Below are positions 22,447-34,540 of a DNA stretch of 64,000 bases, one piece after another. The position numbers and the translations under genes are program-made. This DNA comes from Ectobius pallidus (taxonomy: Eukaryota > Arthropoda > Insecta > Blattodea > Ectobiidae). A model generated the notes under the pieces. The model was not told the DNA's origin. It did not search any database and saw only the letters and a program-made list of their open reading frames with translations. The stretch spans positions 221,844,484 through 221,908,483 of the forward strand of contig CAXKWD010000001.1 of the NCBI GenBank assembly GCA_964059195.1, written 5' to 3'. How positions within the stretch are numbered: position 1 is the stretch's first letter; the number at the start of each line of letters is the position of its first letter.

Positions 22447-22935
22447 TGCACGACGTAACAAGTTAGTGGTACTTACGAATATTGTTGCCGTGGATCGTAA
22501 CTTGACATTCCCACACGCAATCTGGTTGCTATGAAAACAAAAGAAATATCCGTGCGGTAAAAATTACAAAAAGCGCAAGTGCCGTAAGTAAAATCATCAT
22601 AATACAAGCCTTTATGGACCAAGGCCCCCTAGTTTGTGGCGACTTTAACAGGACAAATATTCGGTTCCCATAACAACGAATCACTTTCTGGAAAATAACA
22701 TCCATCTTCAATAGTGTATTTACATAATATTTTCAGCTAATATCTCAATTAATATAAATAAATTGATATAAATAGTCATCGTGCAAAAAATAGCTTGCAA
22801 TACTCGTGCCGTAAGCGCATAACGGATCTCGGAAATTGAAAAAAAAAACTCTGCGCATGCGCCTCGTTTTTTCAAACTCTTTCCTCGATCCGTATGCACC
22901 GCTTACGGTACTTGTATCGCAATATACTATAACGA
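22447..22935 (-). mobile_element. Hairpin element Z, copy 3 (minus)
   Basis: The reverse complement starts TATAGTATATTGCGATACAA near 22935. It keeps the outer pairing of GCCGTAAGCG with CGCTTACGG and the inner TTTTTTCA-type stem, with changed bases compared with copy 1. It lies in intron 1 of gene 2. Confidence 0.65.
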
Positions 22936-23292
22936 TGCAAGAGTAGCGATTTTATACCGCTCTTAGTATTGTCATTTGGGTTGCCTAGTCGTACAAAGTT
23001 CACGGGTTTTCGCAAACACCCGGTATAATTTTGATATGCACCTAATTTTTTAGCTTATAGGTTATTTCAACCGATTTAGGTTCCCTCCATACAGTATTTT
23101 GAAAACTCGAATTTACCATAGCAACAAGTCTATGGATGTACAGCGACAACTAGAGTTGGCCATGATAGAAATGGATACATTCCACATGAATAATAAATAT
23201 ATTTTCAAGTATAGTTCTGTATTTTCGTAATAGAGCTTTTTCGTAAATGAAAAATATTAAGTTTTAAATAACTGTGATAAATTCACTCTCAC

Positions 23293-23381
23293 CATCAAGC
23301 TTTGCTTCTTCTGTAGGCGCTGAAGACTTGAGAATTCAGGGGAACTGTGGTGGCGTTCAAGACGACTGTCTTCTATTTATA
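23293..23381 (-). promoter_or_regulatory. Exon 1 and TATA promoter of gene 2 (copy d)
   Basis: TATAAAT is at 23375-23381 (minus). The leader ends CTTGATG before GTGAGAG (last exon base 23293). The poly(A) region of gene 3 begins only about 600 bases upstream. Confidence 0.7.
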
Positions 23382-24036
23382 CTAGAACAAAGCCGCATAA
23401 TTCATCATTAAAACCAAATATTTTAATAGCCACGGATCCTGAGATAAGCGAAATCAAATCAAATAGGAAAATAATTATTTAAGTTTAATGTAATAAACCT
23501 GATAGCTAAAAACAGTGGAATACAAAATATAATTAAATAAGATTAATGGTTAATGAGAACCTGAAACATTTTATTATATAGTTTATGATGTAATGCAATG
23601 AACTTGATAGAATGTTGAGAATAGCTACAAGTATTTTTACATTAACTGGTATCATTACCGTATTTTACGGCCTATAAGACGCACTTTGATTTTAGGATGG
23701 AATTTTAAAGGAAAATAAATTTAATGTGATTCTAACCGAAAAAAAATTGAAGGGAATTATATACTTCATTGCATAAACAAATTGTATATTAAACAAAACC
23801 AGAGGGCTGAGTATTGCAAAGCCTGCATAACAACATTAAGGATCTGGAAGAGCACAATTCCCCAGGGAGTGAACATCAATTCAGCGGTGAGTGTTTGCTA
23901 AATATGATGTCCACTTGAAGGAATGGACTAGGGTGGTGAAGAAATGATAACAAGTGGATTGTCATTGCTCTGTGGAGACTTTATTCATCTTGTGGTCTCA
24001 ATACCAATATGGCGGCTCAGCTTCTTGGAAGTAGTT

Positions 24037-24276
24037 CTAAGGCAGCCTACAGGTGCCACTGGGATCTCCTGGCCGCTTGTCACAGTAGAGCCCGGGTGGA
24101 CAATCATAGTGGGTCTTGCATCTTATAAGACCAGCTGCAAGGAAATAGCCCGATTACATCTGAGTATAAAATCTAGAAATCAAGACCAACAGATAAGATA
24201 TTACGAACTTACTGTCTCTATATAGACCAGTAGCCATGGAGGCGACCAAAACAAAAAGCAGTAGTACCAACTTCAT
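24037..24276 (-). CDS. Array gene 3: secreted Cys-rich peptide with early TAG (53 aa)
   Basis: Exon 2 is 24276-24213 and exon 3 is 24134-24037, with a 78 bp intron. The signal peptide ends ATGLYRD, so the extra Cys usually found after ATGF is missing. The core reads CKTHYDC, CPPGLYC, then Cys after 10 residues. TAG at 24037-24039 stops the frame after CRLP. Beyond it the same frame continues for 12 codons with the family tail NYFQEAEPPYWY and a TGA (23998-24000). The stop therefore looks like a recent nonsense change that leaves the Cys core intact. AATAAA is at 23980-23985. Its nearest promoter (copy e, 27221) is decayed, so expression is uncertain. Confidence 0.7.
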
Positions 24277-24734
24277 CTGCAATAACAGTAATACAATGTG
24301 TATTATTATCACTAGGGCCCAGATTCTTAGGTTTTAAGCTATTTTGTTCCTTGCTAGCTAACTGTGATATTTTAACATAAATATCAGTTTCATTGTCATG
24401 GCAGTCACATGGTCCGATCTTATCATGCCTAAAAAATTGCTAAATAAGACGTTACAAACTACAAATGGCATGAACTGCTTTTTTAATTAAAATACGATAA
24501 AATACTTAAACTAATCTCATGTAATAATTAATCAAATTATTATTGTTCAACTAAAAAGTACTTATTAAATGTTTCCCTACATGTTGCATCTTGCTCATTG
24601 TTGCCAGTACATTATTTCCTACGATAAAATATTACTTTTTTTGTAATTTTGTGATTTTGTACTATTTACGTGGATTTTATTATTTATGAATTATATCGAT
24701 ATTTTCTCTAATTTGTCAAAGTCCCGTTTTACTC

Positions 24735-24980
24735 ACTTCCAAAGCTACCTGTAACCACTGCCGACAATACACTGTTGTAATGAGAACTGTACATGGAATT
24801 TAATTTGGATTTGATAGTTCTGTGTAAAAAGGTAATATGTCTCCTCTAAAACATTTGATTTTGGCATTTAAAATAAAATTTTTTCAAAATTCTTTCTTAG
24901 TTGTTTAGGCTGTACGTTGATTCTCTGTCAGTCAGTCAGTCAGGATAAAGCCTCTTATATATATGTAGAGATTATAAATT
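24735..24980 (-). mobile_element. Helitron-A 5' fragment (minus)
   Basis: On minus it starts TCTCTACATATATATAAGAG and includes the CAACGTACAGCCTAAAC region shared with 36635-37459. It is truncated on the left. It lies in intron 1 of gene 3. Confidence 0.6.
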
Positions 24981-25164
24981 ATTTAATTTCCCTTTAACTT
25001 CATTTTGGAGTCGAATTTGCTACAGTAAGAAGTCAGTGGAAGTGTAGTAAAAAGCAAAATTAAAGAATCACAGCAGGCCGTGAGAGAAATAATTTATATT
25101 CCACACTAATTCTAAATGTATTTTTATCACCGCCGTCTCGAGAATTACACTGCCTGTCCTATGC

Positions 25165-26553
25165 TTTATTAAGTGCCAGTATGGTACTTTATGAGATTGT
25201 GTGGGGGACGAAAAATGTCTGTCCGTCTGTCTGTCTGTCCGTCCGTCCGTCCGTCCGTGTGTCTGTACGCGCTCTAACTCAAATACGCTTTTTCGGATTT
25301 TCATGAAACTTGGAAAACACATTTATAATGTCAATGGGAAGAACCCTATTGATATTGAACCAAATCGGTTCACCGGTACCGGAGTAATGCCAAATTTAGT
25401 GCCTATTTTAATAGATTATGGCGCCTTTCTAATAGAAAGGCACCATAATTCAAATACGCTGTATCGGATTTCCATTAAACTTGGTATACGCATTTATGAC
25501 ATCCATGAAAAGTACTCTGTTAAATTTGAACCTAATCTGTTGACCGGTACCGGAGTAAAACCCAATTTAGTGTATATTTTAAAGGCGCAATAGCTCAAAT
25601 ACGCCTTATCGGATATTTATGAAACTTCGTATACGCATTTATACTATCCATGGAAAGACGTCTGTTGATGTTCAACCAAATCGGTTGGCCAGTACCGGAA
25701 TAATGCCCAATTTATTTCCTTTTATGTTAATATATGAGAAGTCGCGATAACTCAAATATGGTTTATTGGATTTTCCTGAAACTTTGTACACCCATTTATA
25801 ATGTACATGGGAGGACGTCTACCGATATTGGACCAAATCGGTAGACCGGTACCGGAGTAAAACCCAATTTAGTGTCTATTTTAAAAACGCGGTAACTCTA
25901 ATACGCTTTACCGGATTTTTATGGAATTTGGTATACACATTTATAGTGTTCATGGGAAGAGGTCTACTGATACTGGATGAAATCGGTTCACCTGTTTCGG
26001 AGTAATGCTCAATTTGGTGCCTATTTTATGATAATATACGTATTCGAAAGAATTTATATAAAAAAAAAAGCAAATCATTTATCATGACAACATAGTCAAT
26101 TGTTTTACTGTGATATTTTACGGCTTTGGAAATTAAAATAGAGATAGCTATGACCAAAAACACTATTGTTTTACATGCGCTTATAACTTACAACTAGACC
26201 GTTAAACTGACCCAGGTGACCGAGATGGTAACGTTTTGGCCTCACGTTATGGAGTTCCATGGTTCAAATCCCGAAACCAGCCAATTTCACTTTCTTTTTC
26301 GTATTTTTATGTGAGTGTGCGATTGTCAAGATATCAAAAATCTGTACAGTTCAGCTGATGCTGGAAGATTTTAATCTGATTAAAAAGAAAACTAGACCTT
26401 TGTTCTTCCCTAAGCCCTGCTTAATGAATAAATCTGGAGCTTAACTTGTAAATCAATTAAAAAAACATATTCTGCATATCATAATTGCATTCATAACTGA
26501 TTAAAAAAAACATACTGGCACTTTTTTACATCAGTTTACCTGATTTTATTTTA
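25165..26553 (+). repeat. Composite repeat, copy 3
   Basis: AAGTGCCAGTATG (25171-25183) is paired with CATACTGGCACTT (26511-26523). Between them lie a CTGT/CCGT run, about five roughly 150-bp units, a GGCGCC-type hairpin (25417-25447), a tRNA-like head (about 26209-26283) and the SINE tail. The open frames here on both strands, including an Arg/Thr/Asp run, are repeat translations. Confidence 0.75.
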
Positions 26554-27220
26554 ACATGGAGTTTAGAGAATTGCTCAATTGCCTAGTTTCTCCAGTAGAG
26601 GCGACACAGTTCACAACCAGATTGCAGCAATCACCCCCACCTATACAACCTCCGTCTCGAGAATACACGAGTAATAGAGTCTAGAAGGCAGTGCCCTATA
26701 CATTACCGTACATTGCATCTATGCGTTTGCTGCGTCAAAATAAGCATTAAACAGACACAGATACTTGTGTTATTTGTTTAGAACATAATATTATTCCAGT
26801 ATATGACACTTACCTTGAAATGGAATTTTGGAGCAATAATTAAAATAAATATAAATTAATTAGACGTATTGGTAGTACATTTTATAATTATTATTTTACA
26901 AAATTTTATTCATAGCAATTAAGTACCGGTACGTAGAATAATAAAAGTTTAAACATTCAGTTTATGCTATATTACGAGACAGCACTACATAATCAACAAT
27001 GTCGTAGCAAAAAAGAAGAAGCAATCTGGGTGTGAAAGGGGCTGCCATCTGTCATGTCGCCGAGTACGCAAAATTAGCCGTATAGGACAGGCAGTGTATA
27101 CACGAGTAATACAGTTTAGAAGGCAGTGATTTTTATATAGAATTCTGTTTCTTCGTAATGTAACTATTTTATAAGTGGAAACTATTAAGTTTTAAATAGC
27201 TATGATAAATTCTTTCTCAC

Positions 27221-27288
27221 CATCAAGATTTTCTGTAAAATTCAGGAGAACTGTGATGACGTTCAAGACCATAGTCTTCTGTTTTATA
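27221..27288 (-). promoter_or_regulatory. Decayed exon 1 and TATA of gene 3 (copy e)
   Basis: TATAAAA (27282-27288) and the donor-side ATCTTGATG with GTGAGAA remain. About 22 bases of the leader (the CTTCAGCGCCTACAGAAG part) are deleted. It may still work as a promoter because the TATA, likely start region and donor are kept. Confidence 0.5.
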
Positions 27289-27584
27289 CAAATCCAAAGC
27301 CATATATTTCACAATAAAACAACACTTTAATAGTCTTGGAGGCTTAGATAGCCGTAATCTTCTAAGCAATTATCAAAAACAAATTAAACTGTGAAATTAA
27401 TGGCACATTGTAACTTAATCATTGTAAAAACAATGGAATATAAAATGTGGTTAGATTATAATAAAGACATAACGAGAGCCTTAAAATATTTTATGAGTAT
27501 TTTTAGTGATAAGATTAGATTGGTAAGAACTTTGTGGAATATTGAGAATGCTTACACGTCTTTAATTTAGCCTCACATGTTCTC

Positions 27585-27940
27585 ATGGACCCATTAGAGA
27601 AGGAGATGGATGGCGAATTCTCAATAACAGAGAATTAGACGACATTATTAGAGGACAAAACATAGTTAGATTTGTAAAATCCCAAAGACTGAGGTGGCTT
27701 GGACATCTATATAGAATGCCAGAAAATAGGATCCCTAAAAGAATGCTACAGGGAAGAATACATAATAGGAGGAGAGTGGGAAGGCCGAAATTGAGGTGGC
27801 TAGATGGAGTTATTCAGGACCTGGAAATTATGAAAGTAAGAGGTTGGAGGGAATTAACAGCTGATAGAACAAAATGGAGAGCTGTTGTCCGAGCGGCCAA
27901 AACCCACCCAGGGTTGTAGAGCTAAACAAGAAGAAGAAGA
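27585..27940 (+). mobile_element. 5'-truncated LINE with target-site duplication
   Basis: An uninterrupted frame from 27587 to TAG 27917-27919 encodes a LINE reverse-transcriptase C-terminus (SQRLRWLGHLYRMPENR, VGRPKLRWLD). It is followed by an AAG-rich tail. ATGTTCTC flanks both sides (27577-27584 and 27941-27948) as a target-site duplication in the array upstream region. It looks relatively young because no stop breaks the frame. Confidence 0.8.
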
Positions 27941-27989
27941 ATGTTCTCTCCTGGAATATGTTTCAATGGAGTAGGAAAGTTGGCATATA

Positions 27990-28980
27990 TTTATTTTGAC
28001 CATAATAGTAATAATAATAATAACAAAAAAATTAATAATAATAACAAATTTTTATATATATGATTTTCAAATCAAGTCAGCTTATATTTTGTTAAACAGA
28101 AGTCAATAACAGGTCGTATACAATAAAGGTATCGAAGGAAAAGTCAGGAATCCACCAGGTATATTTTAAAAACATACACATGACATTAGTACTAGAAAAC
28201 TGAATATAATATGCAAGTAATCGAACCCATTTTAATAAATTTATTGACGATAAGGGAGGGAAAATAAAAACTGGCTGAAAGTTATGTTTCAAATTCAATT
28301 CTGCTGTCAAATTTATGAGTTGTCGCTTTTTAGACGTGGAGATTATAGGTAGACGAACATAAATAGCTGCATTATAGAACTGCGTTGCAAGCAGCTAACA
28401 ATCCGTTGGCAAGGGGACAAATATGTACCATTTAAACAGACATCTACATATTAGGCTACATATCATGACATAACCAATGCCTTACAGGAATATCAAAATA
28501 CATAAACATGTTGTGTAGAACATATATTAGAGTCTATATTCAGAGAACCAGAGTAGGTTCATGTTTTTTTTCCCCCCAGTCAGGTGTTCATAGGTCGACG
28601 CAGGAAACACACTAAACTTGAAAACTGATCGAAATGTCGTAATTTTCAAATTACGTTCCACTGTCAAATTTATAGTTTCTCTCCCCTTAACCAGGGCCTG
28701 CTTATAAACGAATTCTACTTATGATTACTTTCCTGAACGAGACGTCAAGCTCAGATGGCTTCACCGTAGTCACCAATAGACGTCACATCTATTTGCACTA
28801 GCTGTGCTGTCTTCTTGTACTTACGCACAACAGTGTGAGCTTTTATTCATGAATTCATAAGCAAATATTTCTTAATATAATCTTTAGAGTAAAAGCCATA
28901 AGAGAAGATATTAATAAGCGTACAAGTTGGCAATAGTAGGTGTGATGGCGGGTGAATGAAATCACTTCTGCTAGTTTCAA
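27990..28980. other. Gene-free stretch between units 3 and 4
   Basis: It holds a short (AAT)n area (28000-28050). It also holds low-copy sequence partly shared with 46430-46600 (GACGTCACATCTATTTGCAC), which is array spacer. No supported exon. Confidence 0.4.
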
Positions 28981-29139
28981 GGTATATTAAAGAAAAACCA
29001 GAGGGCTTAGTATTGCAAAGCCTGCATAACATCATGAAGGATCTGGAAGAGCACAATTCCCCAGGGAGTGAATATCAATTCAGCGGTGAGTGTTTGCTAA
29101 GTATGATGACCACTTGAAGGAAAGGGCTAGGGTGGTGAA

Positions 29140-29351
29140 GAAATGATAACAAGTGGATTGTCATTGCTCTGTGGAGACTTCATTCATGGCTGCTCAGTTG
29201 CTCCTTGGACGCAGTTATCCGGTATTGGCTTGCAGACATCACTGACTGTCCTCCGGGGAATTATTGCCACGTTACATAGAAGTTACACATGTAACGAGGC
29301 AGAAGTACCCCCGAGGCCAGTCAGATATTTTCGTACATAACTTGAAAAGAG
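29140..29351 (-). pseudogene. Broken orphan exon 3 (copy H)
   Basis: It is close to copy C. It has an acceptor GTTTTCTTGCAG (exon start 29351), the Cys-to-Trp change (KISDWPRG) and a TAA at 29272-29274 after 26 codons. The same inverted duplication puts a TDCPPGNYC reading on the plus strand (29240-29275). The poly(A) signal is changed (AATGAA) and there is no exon 2 nearby. It is a pseudo-exon sharing its defect with copy C, so one was probably copied from the other. Confidence 0.65.
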
Positions 29352-29600
29352 CTGCAAGAAAACAGTTCAGAATGAAATCTGCAGATTGCGACCAAATGTA
29401 ATTGTATTAATATTGTAGGAAACATATAAATACCCAATCCGTTCAGTCCTTGAGAATTTACATATAAACAAGTGCACGAAGGTACGATAAAATAAAACGA
29501 TAAAAATGTGACGATAGACAGTTCCTATTATTTGAAGTTCCGCACGTTCTTACACAGGATTGCTCTCTGATTCAAAAGATAAATAATAACAAAATAATAA

Positions 29601-30195
29601 AAAAGTGTGCGTGGAACGCCACGCGACAGAAGTAAAACTTAATTTTTTGATTTTTAGATTTTTTAAATTTTGGATTTTAAAATTTTTGTTTTTGATTTTT
29701 TAATTTGGGATTTTTAAATTATTTAAATTTTGGATTTTTAATTTTTAAATTTTGTGTTTTTGGATTTTTTAATTCGGAATTTTTTATTTTTTGAACTTCG
29801 GATTTTTTATTGGTGAAGGGCTCACCACGCCACTAACTCGAAGCAGTAATAGCCCCCCCACTCAATGCCTGATACCTTTCCTCCCTTCGCTCCCATAATT
29901 TTTTTTAATTTTTTAATTTTGGATTTTTGGATTTTAAATTTTGTTTTTTTTAATATTGGATTTTTTAATTTTTTATTTTTAGATTTTTAATTTTGGATTT
30001 TTGGATTTTTTTAAATTTTGGATAAGCCTAATCATTGAGTTGATTGTTTTTTGTGGAGTTCGTTCCGTCACAGCCCCACTAATTTCGTGACGATTTTGTG
30101 TGCAACAATTTCGTGACGATTTTGTTCGTAACGCAAGTTTGGGTTAGCTCTCGATTTACTCCTAGCGCGGCTAAAGAAGTTTCACTTTAAAAAGT
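29601..30195 (+). repeat. Repeat X with TTTTGGATTTTT minisatellite, copy 1
   Basis: It starts near GTGTGCGTGGAACGCCACGC and has a long core of degenerate TTTTGGATTTTTAAATT units (29640-30020). It ends with CACTAATTTCGTGACGATTT repeats and GCTAAAGAAGTTTCACTT. The inverted copy is 53405-54140. Function and class are unknown. Confidence 0.6.
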
Positions 30196-30595
30196 GCAGA
30201 TATATGAGATCGTGTAGGTTCCCCTCATCCCGTGTTGCGATTAGAAACTTCATCATGTACATTAGCATGGTTTTATTTTAATATGCTATATTCTGATTGG
30301 TTATCTGTTTTGACAACTGCTGTTTATGTTTTGACAGATGATAGTTTTCATATAAATGCTTATCACGTGATGGGCAGATATTTGTGAAGACCTGTTGAAA
30401 ACGCATGTCCCAAGGCCCCCTTCATCTTCTCTCGCAATACTAGTTTATAATTCATGTCTTGACATGAGGAGGCCATGGTTTCGCTAGAGAATATAAATCA
30501 ACAAGAGTTTATATAGCCATATTGTCGCTTGATTTGGTTACTATTACACAGCCTCCTGTAGATTAAGACCTCACATAGCCGAGAATTTAAAAAAA

Positions 30596-30885
30596 TGGAT
30601 GAAGAATGTGACAAATGAACAGTGACCGAGAAGAGATCAATCCTGAACGCACTTCTTCATAGGAAAAATAACTGAATAGGCCATATCTTGAGAAATAAAA
30701 TTGTGTGCTGCATGAAGTCATTGAAAGAAAGTTAGGCTGAACTCCAGGTCTTAGAAGAAAAAGAATTCAGCCGCTACACGATTTAAAGGTTAAAAGAAAA
30801 TGTTGTTCAGGTCTACTGAGAAAGGACGCTAGATGAAGAGCAAAACTTCTAGATCAAGTACAAGGACTTGCCTATTCGCCGAATA
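30596..30885 (+). mobile_element. Decayed LINE 3' end
   Basis: The broken plus frame reads SILNALLHRKNN, stop, IGHILRNKIVCCMKSLKES, like a reverse-transcriptase C-terminus. It has stops and shifts and is followed directly by a long (AAT)n tail (30886-30957). Confidence 0.55.
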
Positions 30886-30888
30886 CTC

Positions 30889-30957
<69 letters not shown>
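30886..30957. repeat. (AAT)n microsatellite
   Basis: About 24 AAT units, followed by AC-rich simple sequence to 30992. Poly-Ile, poly-Leu and poly-Asn frames over it are artefacts. Confidence 0.95.
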
Positions 30958-30959
<2 letters not shown>

Positions 30960-31123
30960 CAACACATATGTATACACACACATACACACACCAGCAAACC
31001 ACCAGGTATATTTTAAAAATGCCCATTTTAATGACATTAATAGTCTTCTTGTTCATTTCTTGGTTTAGGCGTCGAAAATTAATTTAATAATATATATATA
31101 CACATATAGGCCTATATATAAAC

Positions 31124-31465
31124 AAAACCGTCCTTGCACTTTCATACATCAGTTTACTTGATTTTATATAAATATATATATACAATCAATAACTGTATAC
31201 AGTATATATACACACAATAAACAATACTCCATTCTGTAATTGTAAAAATTGTGTTTATAATATATTTACTTGTAATTATTGCACTAAATAATAAATAAAA
31301 TAATAATAATAATATATATATATAACCAAACAAAGTTCCAAAATGCTTTTGTTTAATCAGTGATAATTGCAATTACGATATGCAGAAAATAAATTATTTT
31401 TGTAATCTATCTCCGAGTTAAGCTCCAGATCGATTCATTAAGCAGGGCTTACGGAAGAACAAAGG
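31124..31465. mobile_element. Two SINE tail fragments in opposite orientation
   Basis: Plus: the CATCAGTTTACTTGATTTTAT end at about 31124-31170. Minus: 31330-31465 matches the tail from CTTTGTTCTTCC back to TGCTTTTGTTTAATCAG. TA-rich simple sequence lies between. Confidence 0.55.
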
Positions 31466-31750
31466 TGTAAAGTGTGATACTTAACCTTAATTCAAACTCG
31501 TATACACTGATATAAGAAATTTTTGAAATATGTCAACATTTCACAAAATGCACTGGCAAAGAACTCCGCTTAATGCATGTAGGCCTAATTATTCCACAGA
31601 AATATATCTTCTGTATATAACAGTAGGCCTATTCATGTAGTGACTGTATGCTGAGTAATATGTCCACTTGAAGGAATGGTCTAGGGTGGTGAAGAAATGA
31701 TAACAAGTGGATTGTCATTGCTGTGTGGAGACTTTATTCATATTGTGGTC

Positions 31751-32024
31751 TCAATACAAATGTGGCGGCTTTGGCTTTGGCTTACAGTGGCCATTTGGTG
31801 TACCACCGAATACGTCGCAATAGGACCCGGGTGGGCAGTCACTGTCGTCTTGGCAGTCTATAGCTGCAAAAACAAAACAAAACAAAAAAAAAAAGCCTCA
31901 TTACATCTGAACATTAAATGTAGAAATTGTGACCAACTATTAAGAAAATTAAAAACTTACACCAACGACAGAAGCCAGTAGCCATGAAGACGGCCAAAAC
32001 GAAAAGCAGTAGTACCAACTTCAT
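31751..32024 (-). CDS. Array gene 4: secreted Cys-rich peptide (58 aa)
   Basis: Exon 2 is 32024-31961 (MKLVLLLFVLAVFMATGFC) and exon 3 is 31863-31751, with a 97 bp phase-1 intron. The core is CQDDSDC, CPPGSYC, then Cys after 10 residues, followed by a short Lys-Pro tail (KPKPKPP) ending HLY. AATAAA lies at 31733-31738, only about 13 bases past the TGA, so the 3'UTR is very short. A mariner foldback fills much of intron 1 (32042-32690). Exon 1 copies at 33147 and 36163 are candidate starts. The frame is intact. Confidence 0.8.
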
Positions 32025-32041
32025 CTGCAATAACAAGTAAT

Positions 32042-32700
32042 ACGGGTGGATCGAGAAGTAACGCACAATAAGTTTTTTTTTACAAAAATGTTTAATAGGT
32101 ACAATTACAAAGAAATGCACACATGAAGGGACATCTTTTGTCTATTTTTCTATATAGTCGCCACGTTTCTCAACACCTTTCTTCCATCGTGATACCAGTT
32201 TCATATTACCCTGTTCATAGAAGTCCGTTCGGTTGGAGTATAGAAATCTGCGGACTGCTGTTTTCACTTCTGCATCTGACGCAGAACGTTTACCGGCCAG
32301 GAATCTCTTCAGCAAGATGTACTGCTAAAGGGCATTATGGGCTAAAGGGCATAACCCGAGTGAAATTCACAGGACATGCGTGGCGTGTACGGGGACGACT
32401 GTATGGACCGTAACAATGTCTCCAGGTGGTGTTCAATTCTTCGAAGATGGCCGTGATAACTCTTCATTTGTTTGGTCCCATTGAGAAATTCCTGGCCGCT
32501 AAACGCTTTGCGTCAGATGCAGAAGTGAAAACAGCAGTCCGCAAATGGCTATACTCCAACCGAACGGACTTCTATGAACAGGGTGTTTTGAAACTGGTAT
32601 CACGATGGGAGAAATGTGTTGAGAAACTTGGCGACTATATAGAAAAATAGACAAAAGATGTCCATTTATGTGTGCATTTGTAGTAGGCCTATACAGTAAC
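32042..32700. mobile_element. Mariner foldback: two transposase 3' ends head to head
   Basis: The left part (32042-32330) carries a mariner end (GTGGATCGAGAAGTAACGCA) and the C-terminal code on minus. The right part (32426-32650) carries C-terminal code on plus (HLFGPIEKFLAAKRFASDAE, KLVSRWEKCVEKLGDYIEK). The two are inverted copies over about 150 bp at each end. No catalytic domain is present, so it is non-autonomous. Confidence 0.65.
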
Positions 32701-32708
32701 ATTTAGGA

Positions 32709-32713
32709 ATTAG

Positions 32714-32761
<48 letters not shown>

Positions 32762-32929
32762 TAACATTTTGTAATAACTAAGAATGTATTTATTTAGTCT
32801 TTCATATTTCTTTTCATTATTTTAGTAATTTGTATTATATATTATTCAAGTGCTTATGTTAGAATTTTTTCTTTGTAGGCCTATTTAATGTACGTTTCTT
32901 GTATTCAAGTAAGATATCATTTCTTGTTA

Positions 32930-32997
<68 letters not shown>

Positions 32998-33107
32998 GGC
33001 CATAGTGCCACCAGAAGGGTTAGATCACTTGAAAAACTCCAAGTGATCGAACCCGCGACCTTCCAGTTTGTAGCGCAGCACCTGAACCACTACGCTACGG
33101 AGTACCC
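32709..33107 (-). repeat. (TA)n, (ATT)n and a SINE fragment
   Basis: (TA)n spans 32709-32753 and (ATT)n 32931-32997. A minus-strand SINE head fragment of the 20133-20426 family lies at 32998-33107 (GTAGCGTAGTGGTTCAGG, GCGGGTTCGATC). All lie in intron 1 of gene 4. Confidence 0.75.
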
Positions 33108-33146
33108 CATTTATTTTATAAATAGCTGTGATAAATTCTCTCTTAC

Positions 33147-33235
33147 CATAAAGCTTTTCTTCTTCTGTAGGCGCTGAAGACTTCAGAATTCAGGGGAACT
33201 GTGGTGAGGTTCAAGACGACAGTCTTTTATTTATA
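33147..33235 (-). promoter_or_regulatory. Exon 1 and TATA promoter of gene 4 (copy f)
   Basis: TATAAAT is at 33229-33235 (minus). The leader ends CTTTATG before donor GTAAGAG (last exon base 33147). It is the nearest promoter to gene 4. Confidence 0.7.
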
Positions 33236-33419
33236 CTAAACCAAAGCCACATAGTTCATCATTAAAACAGAAAATATTTTAATAGTCTTGGAGGCTTAGA
33301 TAAGCAAAATCATATTAAATGAAAATATAATTAATGAAGCATAATGCTCACGATCATAATATTTGAAATAAGGAATATAAATTACCTTTTAGGTATAAAA
33401 TGAGTTTTAATATTGGAGA

Positions 33420-33850
33420 GTCCACCGCTGTGGCTCAGGGGATGCGTCCAATCCTCTCACGCAGCGGGCCCGGGTTCGATTCCTGGTCGGGACAAGTTAC
33501 CTAGGTGAGGTTTTTTCCGGGGTTTTCCCTCACCTATTAGACAAATGTCAGGTAACTTTAGGCCCTTGTGGTCCCCGGATATCATCTGGCCGTCATTATC
33601 ATCTTCATCCCATCCTCGCCTTGTTTGGAGTGAGTGTTTGTGTGTGAATGGTGTGTATCGTCCTATGTGTTCGTGTTGTCTCGGAGGTGGCCCCGGCATT
33701 GGGCAGATCACTCATCCGGGGGGCCCTCCATGTCCTTGTCTGGTCAAAAAAGTATGTATGTGATCCAAAGGTAACCCCTCTCCCGACAGGTCGCGGCCCG
33801 GGCGGCTTGGGTCGCTTAAATCCTAACAGGGAGAGGTAAAACTACGAAAA
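33420..33850 (+). mobile_element. Long tRNA-derived SINE, copy 1
   Basis: The tRNA-like head has A box GTGGCTCAGGGG and B box GGGTTCGATTCC. The body of about 360 bp includes CCCCGGATATCATCTGGCC. It is absent from the paralogous array flank at 59440-59460. Copy 2 is 63560-63965. The Pro/Gly-rich frames on both strands are not genes. Confidence 0.75.
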
Positions 33851-34030
33851 AGAAAGAAATATTGGAGAAAAAACATTTTATCAATGAAGCTTATGATGAT
33901 AAGATCGCCTTAGTAAGAACTGGGTAGAGCATTGAAAATGCTTTTTATTTTCCTCTGCCTTTACAATAGGTACTATAGGTACATGAAATTTTCTGTTGCA
34001 CTCCGAAATTCCATGTGTTTTTAACAAAAA

Positions 34031-34482
34031 TACGAGGGGGGATCGAAAAGTAACGCGCACTATTTTTTTTACAAAATGTTTTATAGGTACAATTACAAAC
34101 AAATGCACACATGAAGGGACATCTTTTGTCTATTTTTCTGTATAGTCACCAAGTTTCTCAACACATTTCTCCCATCGTGATATCAGTTTCAAAATACCTT
34201 GTTCATAGAAGTCCGTTCGGTTGGAGTCTAGAAATCTGCGGACTGCTGTTTTCACTTCTGCATCTGACGCAGAACGTTTACCGGCCAGGAATCTCTTCAG
34301 CAAGATGTACTGCTAAAGGGCATTATGGGCTAAAGGGCATAACCCGAGTGAAATTCACAGGGACATGGCGTGGCGTGTATGGGGATGACTGTATGGACCG
34401 TAGCAATGTCTCCTGGTGGTGTGCATTCTTTGAATATGGCCGTGACAACCTTTCATTTTTTTGATCCCACGAAGAAATTCCA
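34031..34482 (-). pseudogene. Mariner-like 3' end remnant
   Basis: After TA it has GGGGATCGAAAAGTAACGCG, then minus-strand C-terminal code matching 32130-32400. It is truncated, with no catalytic part. A paralogous copy sits at the matching array position at 60510-60950. Confidence 0.65.
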
Positions 34483-34540
34483 TTAAACAGTTATTTTCCA
34501 AGTCGAGTCAAATTAAGATGAACACACGATAAATGATTAC

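Noticed and set aside
30829..31087. Frames rich in Ile, Leu or Asn
   Set aside because: They are translations of an (AAT)n microsatellite in different frames and strands.
33457..33839. Pro/Gly/Ser-rich frames, also at 63511-63857
   Set aside because: They lie inside tRNA-derived SINE copies.
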